Counted from the stretch's first letter, positions 10,840 through 23,429 are shown. The stretch is 64,000 nucleotides of DNA from Parafenestella ontariensis (GCA_021596325.1 JAKGDA010000001.1:558001-622000), one strand, 5' to 3'. Notes: generated by a model from the sequence alone, not told the origin. Numbers and translations are program-made.

Positions 10840-11449
10840 ACAAAGCAGAAGGTGCATTACTCATTATTACGACATTTCTGGGGCATTGGCAACGATTGGC
10901 GAACCGGAGTAGACGAGACAAATCTTCAGCTCAGATGGACTATGCAGGGGTCACACTGAAAGCCACTGGAATTATCACCAAAAGGCTTTCGATGATTTAA
11001 GGTTGAAAGCCTACGCTGTACTTGAAGTCTGTAAACGGGTACGGGCAGGATGAGAGATATCAGAGTCAAAAGCGCGCACGTGTGGAAGTGCAATTGGATA
11101 GCTATACCAGTGGCTTGATAGCCGCAATCGAAGCGATTTACAACGCTCTTCAATACACAGTACTCTGAATCCACCTGTGAATCTTCTAAACCCATACATA
11201 CGACCCACCGTCCACTAATACATCTCGTATTTCCATTCAGCCTGTAACGCACGCGCACGTGACGTTCTTCCGTAAAGCGGACATGACAGCTCCTGCCTCC
11301 AAAAAAGCGCAGCGCAACCATCGGCCCCGACATTTTCCTTGGCGCCGACTTCCGCAATCCTCCCCAACACTCACAATCAGCAACTTTCCTCACCGTACCC
11401 TTTGCCCAATCGCCCGTCTTACCTCGCTCCCGAGGTATATTCCGTCAAT
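10840..11449. other. Intergenic, SmB 3' end and MPC1 promoter
   Basis: This 610-bp stretch separates two plus-strand genes. Two perfect CACGTG sites occur, at 11077-11082 and 11256-11261; the second runs on into TGACGTT and lies about 190 bp before the MPC1 start, so it is a candidate bZIP or bHLH site. The minus-strand frames here look like nothing known. Confidence 0.45.
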
Positions 11450-12102
11450 ATGGCCGCCGCGATCAAAGCCCTCAATGCGAAGATACGCTCAAACAAGTAC
11501 ACCGATTACTTCTGCTCGACCCGTACGTTTTTACCCGGATGATTGCGAAGACGATTGGGAGGAGGAGAAATGAAGCAAAGCGGAGGAGTTGAAAGAGGGA
11601 GCGTGGAGAGGGTATAGACAGTGGCTAACGAGAATTCGGTGTACAGATTTCTGGGGTCCAGCGAGTAACTTTGGTATCCCGATTGCGGCGATTGCGGACA
11701 TGAGCAAAGATCCCGAGATGTACGATTCCCTTTACTCCTCGCCTTCCTCTTCTTTCTCAACGCATTCATATCTCCTCCATTTCTCGATAGACAGCTGTAT
11801 ACTGACCATTTCCGCACAGCATCTCCGGCCGCATGACCGGCGCGCTAACCCTCTACTCCGGCACCTTCATGCGCTACGCCTTCGCCGTCACACCCAAAAA
11901 CTACCTCCTGTTCGGCTGCCACGCCATCAACTTCACGTCCCAGCTCGTCCAGGGCTACAGGTACTTGAACTACTGGAATTTCGGCGGCAGGGAGGCGACG
12001 CTTGCGGGCAAGGCGAAGACTGAGGCGAGTGGTGCGGCGGCCGTGGTGGAGAGCAAGGTTCAGGCAGTTGCGGATAAGGCGAAGGATGTTGTGGGAAAAT
12101 AG
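11450..12102 (+). CDS. MPC1: Mitochondrial pyruvate carrier subunit 1
   Basis: Three exons are inferred: 11450-11522, 11647-11719 and 11820-12102, giving 142 aa. Junctions fall inside codons and restore CST-HFWGPASNFG and DPE-IISGRMTG. The core matches MPC1: an N-terminal amphipathic stretch, HFWGPASNFGIPIAAIADM, SGRMTGALTLYSGTFMRYAF, then VTPKNYLLFGCHAINFTSQ. The last 40 residues form an Ala/Lys-rich tail, longer than in yeast. MPC1 pairs with MPC2 or MPC3 in the inner mitochondrial membrane to import pyruvate. The partner is not in this window. The introns, 124 and 100 bp, are longer than most here, but the donors (GTACGT, GTACGA) and the CACAG acceptor are good. Confidence 0.95.
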
Positions 12103-12654
12103 ACTGAGGATGAAGGCGGGGAGGGCAGATGAGAGGAGGTGGATATGCGAGGAAGGAAGACGCAGAGAAGTGGATGATTATTGTCCGAAGCGGTGAGCGA
12201 GACATTATGCGGAAGGAAAGGGCCTTGGTTTATATCTTCTCACATATTACTGTGTACAGTACTCCGGGGTTCGGACACAGCATTAAGGAATATCTGGCGA
12301 AATGTCATACTTTCAAGCTAACCTGCGTAATCTATTAACTGCACTGAGAACCTGAGTGACGCTGCGGCTGGCTCGGGAACGAGACGAAAGCGCCACCGGG
12401 CAATGTAAGTAAGATGGACGCCTGAAAACGTTGTGAAGCAAGACAGGCAGCTATATCCACTTTATACCTGAAAGCTCGCGCGACTCGGCGACGGCCCAAA
12501 TCACCCTCCCTTTGTGCATTAGAAGACAAACGATAAGTTATGTGCACTCATTTCCATTTTATACAGTTGCCTATACATCTTAAATAACCCCCGCACACCT
12601 TACACCTATCTACCCATCTCCATCTCCAACTCCATCCACCAGCTAACTAAACAT
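12103..12654. other. Convergent intergenic region between MPC1 and PEX1
   Basis: The two genes end towards each other, so 552 bp should hold two 3' UTRs. The sequence just outside the PEX1 stop is C/T-rich on the plus strand. I see no gene or notable repeat. Confidence 0.5.
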
Positions 12655-15600
12655 CTACATCAAACTGCTCCGTCCTCCAATCTCCGTCCCCCCCTGCCCA
12701 TTCGGCAAATCGCCATCCCGTCCCTCTACAAACTCGCGATAAATCCTCTCGAGCCTCATTCTCTCCTGCGCAGAAATACTGCTCCGCCCCGTCGTGAGCG
12801 CGTGTTCAATATGCTTCCACTGAATCTGCGGGTCCTTCCTCTCACTCTCATCGTCATTGCCTTTCCCACCATCTTTCTCGTCGTCATTGTGGCTTGAATT
12901 CGGGCGGTGGAGGAGTTTCTGTTTCCGGCGGAGAGATTGGAGGGCAGCGATTTTCTGGGCGATGAGTGCGCGCTCGGTGAGTTGGGAGGAGGTTTGAGTT
13001 GCTGTCGGGGAGGGAGATGAGGATGGGTCGGAGACAGGGTCGCCGTAGCGGAAGTGCGTGAACTCTGGTATGCTTTTTTCTTTGCTGCTACCTGGCTTTC
13101 CTGCTGTGCTTGTGCCGTTGTTCTTCTTGCTGTCGCCGCTCTTGGTTGGATCGCCGAGTTCCGTGTCCCCGAGTACGTCGTGGATGGCTTCGAGTTGTGC
13201 GTTGTACACTACGGCTTGGAGATCAGCGCCGGAGTAGCCGTTTGTTCTTTGGGCTATTTCTCTGAGATTCTCGCCGGAGGTGTCAGAGGAAAGGAGGCTG
13301 GGGGCGAGATGTAGTTTGCGTGTCACGGCTTTGAGGATGTCGATACGTTCCTCCACGTCTGGCATATCGCAGAGTAGACTTTTGTCCAACCGTCCCGGTC
13401 GCAAAAGGGCAGGATCAATGAGATCAGGCCGTGAGGTAGCAGCGAGCACATACACACCGCTTAGTCCCTCTGCACCATCCATCTGCGTGAGCAGCTGATT
13501 AACCACACGGTCCGTCACACCCGTGGAATCATGCCCACGCTTCGGAGCAATGGAATCGAATTCGTCGAAGAACAGGACGCATGGTCGGGCAGCTTCCGCG
13601 CGCTCGAAGAGGTCGCGGACGCTCTTTTCAGAAGCACCGATGTACTTATTTAGAATCTCGGGGCCTTTGACGGAGATGAAGTTGAGGCCGCATTCTCCTG
13701 CTACGGCGGAGGCGAGGAGTGTTTTGCCACAACCTGGGTAGCCGTAAAGGAGTAGACCGGAACGCAGTCGAAGAGGGCATTGGGCGAAGATGGGGGCGTA
13801 TGTCGTGGGATACTGTAGGGTTTCAAGGAGAGTTTGGCGTGTGGTGTGAAGGCCGCCTATCGAGTCCCATTTTGTGGTAGAGGATTGCAGTGTTACGTTT
13901 CGAAGGGAGGCTGGGGTGAAGCCTGATAGTGCTTGGGTGTAGTCGTCTCTAGTCAAGGAGACAGTGTTTGAGGAGTCACTGACTGAGCGGATGAGTGCTT
14001 CGTTACGGGCTCGGGACGTGAGGAGGACGAGATCGCCGGGCATGTAACCGTCGGTCTGGCCAGCGAGATCGAGGAAGTCGATAGTCGAGTCTACGACGAA
14101 ACCGTACTCTTCTGACTGTTGTATGCTTTCCACGCTGGGCTGACTGCGATGGGACGTACTTGGCCGGCTGTTCGAAGGCGAAGCGGGAAACGCATGGCCA
14201 TTGGATTGCTGAACCGACTCTGGTTTTGCGTCCTTGCGGGCCAACATCTCAAGCACCTTTCTTCTGCCATCTTTGTTCGGTGCCTTCAGGCTAACAATCT
14301 CACGCACGATATGCCCACCAACGATCACATTATTGAGAGCCTCTTTGCCCTGCGCTGTAGCCAGCAAGACGACACCAGAATCCATCGAGCAGTACTGTCT
14401 GACAATGTTAATGAGACATTCGCTAACGTGTCGACTGCGCCCGTTCTCGTTGCCAACTTGTAGCTCGGTCTCCACAGGACATAACTTGTCTAGGTCGTCT
14501 AGAATGACCACCGCATTGCCGCCCCCTCTCGCGCCCCAAGAAGCAGATGCGAACAGTCTGTTGAGCGTCTCTTTTATGGTCGCCACTCTTGTCTCGTCCG
14601 TCACTAACTTGCGACATGGGAAGTATATCGTGTTGAACAGGTACTCTGTTCGCAGCTGGTGAGCGAGGAGCTGCGCGCAGTTTGACTTTCCAGCTCCGAG
14701 GCCCCCAGTGAGCAGAACAGATGAGTTGTGTGTGAGGTGTGATCGCAGTTGTTCGATAAGAGGGTCAATGCCGACTAAGCTTGATGGAGTTGCCGGGAGT
14801 GGTTCACCTTGCTGCCATCCTCTGGCCCAGCTGGATGGCGTGGAAATTTCCTGTCCAAGCTCGACTGTGGGCTTCCTTTCTGGGAAAAGCACCCAAGAAA
14901 TACCACTCGAAGGTTGAGGTGGATCGAATCTTACAAGACCACCTTCCCAGCCTTTCGTAGAGTCCTTTGGAGGGGGTAGCACCATACCATCCGTGACTGG
15001 TCCGTCCAAGAGCCCGTTCTTCTTTCCATATATAGTTTTGATCTTCTGAATAGCATCTTCCTGCTCTTGCTTAGACTCACCGCCAAACCTCAGAGCCGCG
15101 TTACTCTGTGATAAGCCCGTTGAAAATGGCATAATCTTAATGGACTTGACGATTGCTTCCTTGGACTCTTTGGATCCTTGTGGCTTGATGGCTGAAGGTT
15201 TCGCGGTCTGATTTGGCGCACCCTCGATGCGAACGAGACCACCAACAAAGCCCTCAAAGCCCAAGACTTTGCAAAGATCCGTTGAAAGAGCAATATGCCG
15301 ACTATCAGGCGCGTCTTCCCAAGCTGCGATCTTTGCGACCACGCGAGTCGCAGGCTTTTCCTGCTCTTGCTCTTTTGACATATCTACCGGCTCTTGCAGC
15401 CCTGCAGGCTTGATGATGGCTACAGAGACCCAATTGGCTCCTCTGAGGGCTTTCGTGAGTAGTACATCTTTGTCCACCCACACCTTGAGGCCCTCAGCGT
15501 CTGCGCTCTCTTCATCGTCGAACCACTCTTGGGCCACACTGCGATCGACACCTCGAAGGAAGATGGTGCCCTTGCTAGCATTATCGTCGCGGCCGCTGCG

Positions 15601-16417
15601 GCGCCTGACTGTGCTTGCGGTGCTCTTCCCACTCTTTCTGGATGCACCTCCAACACTCCTGCTCTCCCGTGTCGAGCTCCGTTCCTTTTGGCGTGTCTTG
15701 GGCGCAACAATGACTTCAGCGTCGGGAGATATCTTGACGAATGGCGAAGCGGTTGGCGGAGCAGGAGCGATCGATGTCACAGTAATGTTCGCGGTAGTGG
15801 TCGGAGAGAGGTGAAGGGTAAGCGGATGTGGAGCCTGAGCTTGAGGATTCGGCAGTGCACGTATCTGGGACAGAAAATTCAGTTCTAGGAATTGCGCATG
15901 GAGCTCAATCATTTCCCAGTCCACGGGGGTCAAGGGCTCGATGTTGATGGTATGCGCCTGAGGAGGATCCAAATGCAGCGATATGCCCACTTTGTGCCCT
16001 TCTTGCAGTCCAATCAATCTTGCGAAAGTTGCATCCACCTCTACAGCTGGTAGTTCCTGCTGGCTAGAGGTTTGGCTGCCCCTTAATCCATCTCGTCCGA
16101 CTACGGGCGCAATCCTGCGCTTGCTCTGCATGCCCGTCCATCCCACGAAGATTGACTTCGGGGGAATAGCGTTCCTTGTCTCTGATGCGCCCGGCGGAGG
16201 GGGCTGGCGGTATGAGAGCTCGACGACGACATTTTGCGCAACCTATGTGCATATTGTGAGCATTGTGTCGCGTAGCGGCATAGCTATAACCTACAGTATT
16301 GGCATTCACGAGCACCGAGACTAGTGACGAGGGGAGATTGACAAGGCAGTTCTTCAGTGATTGCTGCAAGGCAACCTCAGCCTGGACGACATTGGCAGCA
16401 GGCTTCTTCGGTGGCAT
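12655..16417 (-). CDS. PEX1: Peroxisomal biogenesis AAA+ ATPase Pex1
   Basis: Two exons are inferred: 16295-16417 and 12655-16242, with a 52-bp phase-0 intron (GTAGGT to CATAG), giving about 1236 aa. The N-terminal region is a Pex1-type domain (MPPKKPAANVVQAEVALQQS onwards). The first AAA module has the P-loop GGLGAGKSN near residue 555 and Walker B AVVILDDLDKL. The second has GYPGCGKTLLA near 877, VLFFDEFDSIAPKRG near 935, and the arginine-finger region ATSRPDLIDPALLRPGRLD. Pex1 and Pex6 form the double-ring motor at the peroxisomal membrane that extracts ubiquitinated Pex5 for recycling. The length and strong second ATPase module fit the family. The start is shared with MCM7 across a 297-bp divergent promoter. 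Confidence 0.96.
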
Positions 16418-16714
16418 GATGCGTCGTCGGAGAGAATATGGGGTGAAGACAAAGCGGCAGCATCTTGGTGAACGCTCAAGCTCTCCACCTGAGCCGAGGT
16501 CGTCGGCGCCGGCGTGCCAGGGCTCGAAAGCGGGTTAGAGCAGCAGAGCGGCCAGCCTTGGAGCCGCCCCTAGGCTAGAAACGCGCGACGCGTAGCTGGC
16601 TGCAACGCGAACCAGCCCCAAAATTGCTATCGCGAATCCCTCCCCGCTGCATTACTCCTAGACGAACATCTCCCGCGCACGACGTCTTCACTTCTAATTG
16701 TAGTCTGAGAAGCC
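16418..16714. promoter_or_regulatory. Shared divergent promoter of PEX1 and MCM7
   Basis: PEX1 and MCM7 start codons are separated by 297 bp. The stretch is GC-rich and has several CGCG words around 16580-16612, including one MCB element. No obvious TATA box is present. Confidence 0.6.
16588..16593. promoter_or_regulatory. MCB element (ACGCGT)
   Basis: A perfect palindromic ACGCGT lies 122 bp before the MCM7 start, flanked by further CGCG cores. MBF (Mbp1/Swi6-type) binds this element and drives G1/S transcription of replication genes in fungi. Function here is inferred from the match and its place. Confidence 0.5.
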
Positions 16715-19358
16715 ATGGCGCTCCTTACTATCGGCGCGCCGGTGAACTACGAGGAGCAGGAAGGTTTGTATACACTGGCGCAGCAGAGCGAGGGGCATGG
16801 CTAACGGCGCATACAGCTGCCTTCGTCGACTTTCTCAAAAACTACAAATCCTCCTCCACCGAGGCTGCCGACCAGCTGCAAGGGCTAACTCTCAATGGCG
16901 ATGGCGAGGACGAGGAATATGACATGGTCGACGACTCAGACGATCCCGCGCCGAACGGAACCCAGACGCGCAACAAGTCGAAGCTGAAGTACATGAACCA
17001 GTTGCAAGAAGTGGCAAACCGCGAACGAGATGAGATTCAAATAGACCTAAATGACGTAGAAGCAGTGAGTAGCAAAGGGTGTTGGAGACGGCACAACGCT
17101 GATGGGGAAACAGTATGAGCGAGCCACCTCCGACGACGAGCACGACTACAGGCTGATTGAGTCCATCGAGCGCAATGCGCTCCACTACATCGACATCTTC
17201 TCGCGAGCCGTGGACAAATGCTTACCGCAACCCACAAGGGAACTAAAGTACGGCTTCCACCGCTCAATTGGCCAGATTGGAGACTAACTCGGTGCAGCTT
17301 CAAGGACGATGTCTTGGACGTGATCATGACCCAGCGCTCAAAGCGTAACGAGAGAATTCAGGAGCTCCAGGGAGTCGAAGACAGCGCGCAGGCTGCGCCA
17401 GAGTCCATCTTTCCGCCAGCCCTCACTCGTCGGTACACCCTCAATTTCATCCCCAGGATACCCTCAGGCGCCAGCAGTCAACGGAACATGAAAGCCCTAG
17501 CTGTCCGTAACGTCCGAGGAGAACATCTTGGCCACCTCATCACGGTCCGAGGTATCGCAACAAGAGTGTCCGATGTCAAGCCTGCCGTGCAGGTCAATGC
17601 CTACTCTTGCGATCGATGCGGAAGCGAAGTTTTCCAGCCTGTAACCACCAAGCAGTTCACCCCGCTCGTTGAATGCCCATCAGACGAATGCAAGAACAAC
17701 AAGACCAAGGGACAGCTGTTCCTGTCCACTCGCGCCTCGAAGTTCCTTCCCTTCCAGGAAGTCAAAATCCAGGAGATGGCCGATCAAGTGCCCGTTGGTC
17801 ACATCCCCAGGCAACTGACCATCCACTGCCATGGTGCTTTGGTTCGCCAAATCAATCCTGGAGACGTCGTTGACGTTGCAGGTATCTTCCTACCGACGCC
17901 ATATACTGGCTTCAAGGCAATTCGCGCCGGTCTACTCACAGACACTTACCTCGAGGCACAATATGTCATGCAGCACAAGAAGGCCTACGACGACATCGTT
18001 CTCGCTCAGCCCACTCTGAGGAGGATGAACGAGCTTGAGAGGACCGGCCAGCTGTACGAGTATCTGTCGCGCTCCATTGCACCCGAGATCTTCGGCCACG
18101 TCGATGTGAAGAAGGCGCTTCTTCTGCAGCTCATTGGCGGTGTTACAAAGGAAGTTGGTGATGGCATGCGCATCCGCGGTGACATCAACGTCTGCTTGAT
18201 GGGTGATCCTGGTGTGGCCAAGTCCCAGCTCCTGAAGTACATCACCAAGGTCGCGCCTCGAGGTGTCTACACGACTGGTCGTGGAAGTAGTGGTGTTGGT
18301 CTCACTGCAGCCGTTATGCGTGATCCGGTCACCGACGAAATGGTTCTTGAAGGTGGTGCTCTTGTCCTGGCTGATAACGGCATGTGCTGTATCGATGAGT
18401 TCGACAAGATGGACGATAGTGACCGAACGGCGATCCACGAAGTTATGGAACAGCAAACCATCTCGATCAGCAAAGCCGGCATCACTACTACCTTGAACGC
18501 CCGCACATCAATTCTTGCTGCCGCCAATCCTCTCTACGGCCGCTACAACCCTCGTATCTCCCCTGTTGAGAATATCAACCTTCCCGCCGCGCTTTTGTCT
18601 CGTTTTGACGTCCTTTTCCTTATCCTTGATACCCCTGCGCGAGACTCGGATGAGGAACTAGCACGCCATGTCACCTATGTGCATATGCACAATGCTCACC
18701 CCGAAGCTCCCGGAGGCATAGTTTTCAGTCCCGCAGAAGTGCGACAATGGGTTGCCCGCGCACGATCATACCGACCAACCGTACCAAAGGAGGTCTCGGA
18801 GTACATGGTCGGCTCTTACGTACGCATGCGTCAACAGCAGAAGCGCGATGAGGGCTCTAAGAAGGCTTTCACGCATACATCACCCCGTACACTACTCGGT
18901 GTGCTACGTCTCGCACAAGCTCTGGCGCGTCTACGTTTCGCTGAGGAGGTCATCTCTGAAGACGTCGACGAAGCTTTGCGTCTCGTTGATGTCAGCAAGG
19001 CCAGCTTGTATGCCGACGAGAACCGTAGGGATGATCATACTCCCAGCAGTAAGATCTATCACCTCATCAAAACGATGGAGGCTAGTGGAGCTGCTGCCGT
19101 TGGTGATGGCACGAGAGGCGAACTGGACCTGCGTAGGGTCAGGGAGAGGGTATTGGCAAAGGGCTTCACTGCCGATCAGTTCGAGCAAGCTATTGACGAG
19201 TATGCTATGCTTGATGTAAGTTCCCTTTCTAGGCTCCGTAAAGGCTGCAATATGCTAACAAGCTCCATCAGGTCTGGCAAACAACCGGAGAAGGCACAAG
19301 ACTTGTTTTCATCGAAGCCGGAAATGAGGACCAAGACATGGATGACGACGATTTCTGA
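16715..19358 (+). CDS. MCM7: DNA replication licensing factor MCM7
   Basis: Five exons are inferred: 16715-16763, 16817-17064, 17114-17247, 17298-19215 and 19272-19358, giving 811 aa. The N-terminus MALLTIGAPVNYEEQEAAF and the motif FLKNYKSS are typical of MCM7. A zinc-binding motif CDRCGSEVF with CPSDEC follows near residues 246-275. The ATPase core has Walker A GDPGVAKS near 446, Walker B CCIDEFDKMD near 507 and the arginine finger LLSRFD near 576. The C-terminus (YAMLD-VWQTTGEGTRLVFI) is restored by the last intron and ends in an acidic tail. MCM7 is one of six subunits of the MCM2-7 helicase loaded at origins. All four introns are 49-56 bp with canonical donors. Confidence 0.97.
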
Positions 19359-19973
19359 GCAACGCAACAGTCATGAAGGCAGTTGGAGCTGGAGTTTCTG
19401 GGTAACGGCGTTTTAGGGCGTTGTAGGTCCGAGCGATTTTAAGCGTACGCCTGGGGTTGTATGCGATCAGGGATGTGTTTGACTACTAGCATATGAGACG
19501 AGCAAAAATTACTGTTTACTTTAACACTTTCCTTGGGTGAATAAACTGCGTACGAATTGAATGCTCTCATATGCCAAGGCCGTAAACTAGAAACGAATCT
19601 GCAGGCCGGCATCATCGCCGGATTGTCTCGCGGGGTAGATCGGTACCTGTGTCGTAGAGTGGGAGCTTGAAAGTCTCACAACAACGTCAATTCACGACCT
19701 AGAATTAGGACGGATCCAATGACATTCAATTTACCTCGTTCGTGAGACCTCGCTCCAGACTTCCAAGCCTCGTCCACGCTCCTACCTTCTCAAAGAGGCT
19801 ACCGCCAACTAATTACAATACTCGCGTCTTCGCTGTTAGTAACCACGACGATAAGGCAGCCTTAGCTTTGCGCGCTCACGGCTCCAATTCCTACGACACG
19901 ACCTCTCATCCCTTCCCTCTTATTACCTCACGCACACATCTACGTATCTGCGCCTCATCGCGACTTCGCAAAG
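19359..19973. other. Intergenic, MCM7 3' end and SHR3 promoter
   Basis: This 615-bp stretch separates two plus-strand genes. The part nearest SHR3 is C/T-rich and leader-like. No supported gene or repeat was found. Confidence 0.45.
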
Positions 19974-20673
19974 ATGTCAACCGGAAATAATTTTGCGCAG
20001 TTTATGGTGGTGGGCCGTACGTACTCTTCTCTCCAGCCCAAAGCCTTGCGCATTTAATATCTCGCAAATACGCTGCGCACGCGATCAAACCTAACAATAC
20101 TACACAGCAACATGTTTCTTCCTAGGCGTCCTCTTCGCCCAGCTCCCCTACGATTACAATGTCCTCTGGACACTCCCCGAAGACCGCACAGCCTACTTCA
20201 ACATCCTTGAAGACCACATAAAATTCCTCTACGCCTCACCGCCCCTCATTTCGCGCGTCCTCAACCTCGCCATCGGCACCGGCCTCCTCGGCTTCCTCAT
20301 CAAGCTCTTCAAGCCGAACCAAGCAAACATGCTCTTCGACGGCGCCTCGCTCGTCCTCTACATGGCCGGCATTACCGTGTACCTCACCAACATCGTCAAG
20401 GGCTTTAGGGTCGTGACTGCGGGCATCTATGGAGACCCCAGCAAGGCGGCGATAGAGGGGGCGGTGCTGGACGGCGATAGCGAGGATTACATTTCCCGCG
20501 AGGACACGTTGAGGGTGTTCGCGGCGAGTAATACCATCTTGGCCCTGGTGCTTGTAGGTGTGTTGGTGTTGCAGGCTGGGCAGTGGTATGCGAAGCGCGC
20601 GGAGGAGAAGGAGATTGCGGACTTTGCGCGGAAGGCCGAGGAGAAGAAGGGGGCGGGAAAGAAGAAGCAATGA
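19974..20673 (+). CDS. SHR3: Shr3-family ER packaging chaperone for amino acid permeases
   Basis: Two exons are inferred: 19974-20016 and 20108-20673, with a 91-bp intron (GTACGT to CACAG), giving 202 aa. The N-terminus MSTGNNFAQFMVV joins to CFFLGVLFAQLPYDYNVLW, the conserved start of Shr3 proteins. Four hydrophobic helices follow, with KFLYASPPLISRVLN, IKLFKPNQANMLFDGASLVL and TNIVKGFRV between and within them. The C-terminus is charged and Lys-rich, facing the cytosol in the yeast protein. Shr3 sits in the ER membrane and helps amino acid permeases fold and enter COPII vesicles. The match is strong across the whole length. Confidence 0.92.
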
Positions 20674-21382
20674 GTGTATGTAGGCAATCCTAAGTAGATG
20701 GGTTGCATTGTTGGATAATGGGCACTGGGCCCCTTGTGTGTTAGGTTTAAGTAGGTTGTTAATTCTTCTTCACAATCATTGTCGTTTTTCGAATATATGG
20801 TTCAAGAGTTGGATTTGTGGCTTGTATAATATGACTTCACGCACTCATGAGGATTGGGGTGGGTAGACGATGAAATGGGCGCAAGAGCAATATGCTCGCA
20901 GTACACCCATTGCATGAAGCTGCTTGTAGACAAAGCTTTTCCGAATGTGCTTCTATTTTCGCTTTTCAATTTCTATGGGATGTCCTTGTTTTCCCGATTT
21001 GCTCTTTTGTTTAAAGTGACCTGAGGTCATTGAGGTATGTCATTAGAAAAGGGCGTTTGCTATATCGTCACGCCCGCGCCTTCCTGTCCTGGACGACGTC
21101 AGAGGAACAACAACAACCCACACTGCTTGCACCCACCTGGGCAACATCCATCTTAACTTCACCGCTTCTTCGCCCAACGCAGATGGATCCTTCTTCTCAG
21201 TAGCTGCATTCAGGTACACCTATTCAATGACTGACAGTCCTCACATCATCGTATCTAATTGTTCTAGCACACGCTGGAGGTCCTCACAGACAGTTGCAGC
21301 TTCCGACCTGAAGCGCAAGTGCTGCTGAAGCAATTCCGACTGCGGTACGTACAATTACACGCGTTAGGTGCAATAATTGAAG
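20674..21382. other. Intergenic region
   Basis: About 700 bp between two plus-strand genes. The first half is T-rich and fits the SHR3 3' UTR. Just before the next ATG there is a donor/acceptor-like pair (GTACGT near 21342), so a 5' UTR intron is possible. No gene is supported. Confidence 0.4.
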
Positions 21383-22783
21383 ATGCCGTCTACCAGCTCC
21401 GCCCGCAGAGACAGAAGGAAGCGTACCCGGATGGACCGGCGACTGCGAACTGACCCGAGTGCGATAAAAGGCCTTCTCGGTCGTCAACTAGCCAGCATCG
21501 CGGATACCTTGGCTCAAGCGAGCCAGCGACGTGGCCCAGAGTTACAAGATAGCAAGACAAGGAAGCTGACAGTGTCATCTGCGGAACAAGCCTCTCGCCC
21601 TTCCATCACCTCAGGATCTAGGATTTCTAGGGGCAGTGACTCTGGTGACAATCGAGCCGAGTCTGAGCAGCTACACAAAGACCTTGAAGACGTTGATATC
21701 AGCATGCCGCGAGCCACCATGGACACGACTGAAACTACAGGTATGATGGCATACACCAGTCCAACAGTGTATTGTCTACGTCTAATGCAAACAAAGGCAT
21801 CGGCTATTCACAGGCCGCATTGCGAGGAGACTATGTATCAGAATGTGAGGATGATCCCAAAAAAATGCTTGCGGAACTGTTGTCTAGCAAGCTTGCCAAC
21901 GATGAAGCCGACGAGACCGATGACCCAAAGCGAATGCTTGCTGAGCTTGAAAGCCGAGCATCGTCATTAGGCCAAACAAGCATAGATGACGGCCCGAAAA
22001 AGATGCTTGCGGACCTCGATCGGAAGACACAATCTTTGCGTCGACACCTCGCCGAAGATGATGACGACCTCGAAGCGCTTCGTAGCAGGTTGACGACCAT
22101 GCTTTCACCATCATGCGATCGGACATCGCACGACTTGGTCCGCAACGATATTCAACTGTCATGGCCCCTCGGTGCGGGAGACCTGAACGCATTGGAAGCC
22201 CAAAAAGAGGTTCACGATGACAACGCTATTGATCTTGATAAGAAAAGCATTCCATATGCTGTAGCGCTTGAGCTGGAAAGCACAGGTTGCAAATGGGACG
22301 TGGTCAAGGGATGGACTACGTATATGTTCAGTTCTGGCTTGGATGGGCACGTGGCCCAGCAACAGAAAAGCGCCATTGTAAAGCGAGCAACAGAAGAGCT
22401 AGAGAGCATCATCCAGCACACCTTAAAGGAAGAGTTGCGCTACCGCGAGTTGGAGAACAAGGAGAGACTCCCGGGCCGACTCATCATCTCCAATCTAGCT
22501 GCCGATGCTGATGAGGATGAACTCAGGCGCTTCTTCTACAAGTACAGCTTCGATATGTGAGTCTTAAAGTACAATTTATACTACCTACTAAAAATCTAAT
22601 GCAAAATCCAACCTCTTTAGTCGTGACATCATCTTCCTGGAGGAGCGAGACCCAATCAAAAGGACGAGGGTTGCTCACATCGACATGTGGACTCGTAAGG
22701 CCGCTATACAAGCATCGTATACTCCCGGGCACATATTCGGGCTCTGTCTGAATATCAGACTAGCGGTTGAGCAAGCGACATAG
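21383..22783 (+). CDS. Unnamed protein with DxPKxMLAxL repeats and RRM-like C-terminus
   Basis: Three exons are inferred: 21383-21740, 21797-22556 and 22621-22783, giving 426 aa. The N-terminus is strongly basic (RRDRRKRTRMDRRLR), suggesting nuclear targeting. Residues about 135-195 hold three degenerate tandem units: DDPKKMLAELLSSK, DDPKRMLAELESRA and DGPKKMLADLDRK. The C-terminal 85 residues read like an RRM: a strand GRLIISNLA, a helix DEDELRRFFYKY, a strand RDIIFLEERD, then RVAHIDMWTRKAAIQA with the helix. The last intron splits this domain and its removal restores SFDI-RDIIFLEE. The RRM reading is by pattern only; RNP aromatic residues are weak, so it may bind protein rather than RNA. 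I do not recognise a named family. Confidence 0.75.
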
Positions 22784-23389
22784 AAGATTGCCGAGACCTA
22801 CGGCCATGTCAGACACCAATCCCTCGAAAGAACGCTCTTCTCGGTTCGCTTCGATCGAGGACACTGTTGTGACAGTCTATGTTACCAAAAACACGAGGGC
22901 CACGAGATTGATCCGGGAATACCCATATGCACTCGGGATGTTAGGCTCTTCGCAGAATTGAGGACATGCACTCGATGAATATATATAGGAGCTGCCTCAA
23001 TTAGCTTTGGAGCACTGTGCCGGGTTTTGTGTCTTAATAGCGAATGCATGTATGATCTTTCACGGTCGAGAGGAAGCCTCTTCTAACAAGCATTCTACAG
23101 CAGAGTAAATAGAGCCTTTGAATACAAGGTCTTGCTCGATACAACTCTCCCGAAACCAGGTCTTCGAATTGAAGAAGCTGGATTTTGCGTCTGTGAGTGT
23201 TCGTTCATGCACTTAGATTGAACCACTGCAGGATGGAATGAACGTCAGTGCGTCAACCCCACCCCCACGTCTGCCAATGCAATACAGGCGAACTCCAGCA
23301 TCAACACCGTGTTGGAATTTTCACGCGCAACTTGTTGTTAAAAGCAATTATTTGAAAGTTTGTGTTCATTCTGCATCGTTCCCTTATAT

Positions 23390-23413
23390 CACTAGCGGCC
23401 ACTGCCGCTAGTG
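23390..23413. repeat. Perfect 10-bp inverted repeat, 4-base loop
   Basis: CACTAGCGGC at 23390-23399 is followed by CACT and then its exact complement GCCGCTAGTG at 23404-23413. It lies about 160 bp before the Moco sulfurase start. It could be a dimeric regulator site or a cruciform. Confidence 0.7.
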
Positions 23414-23429
23414 ACCGTGCTTGGCACGA

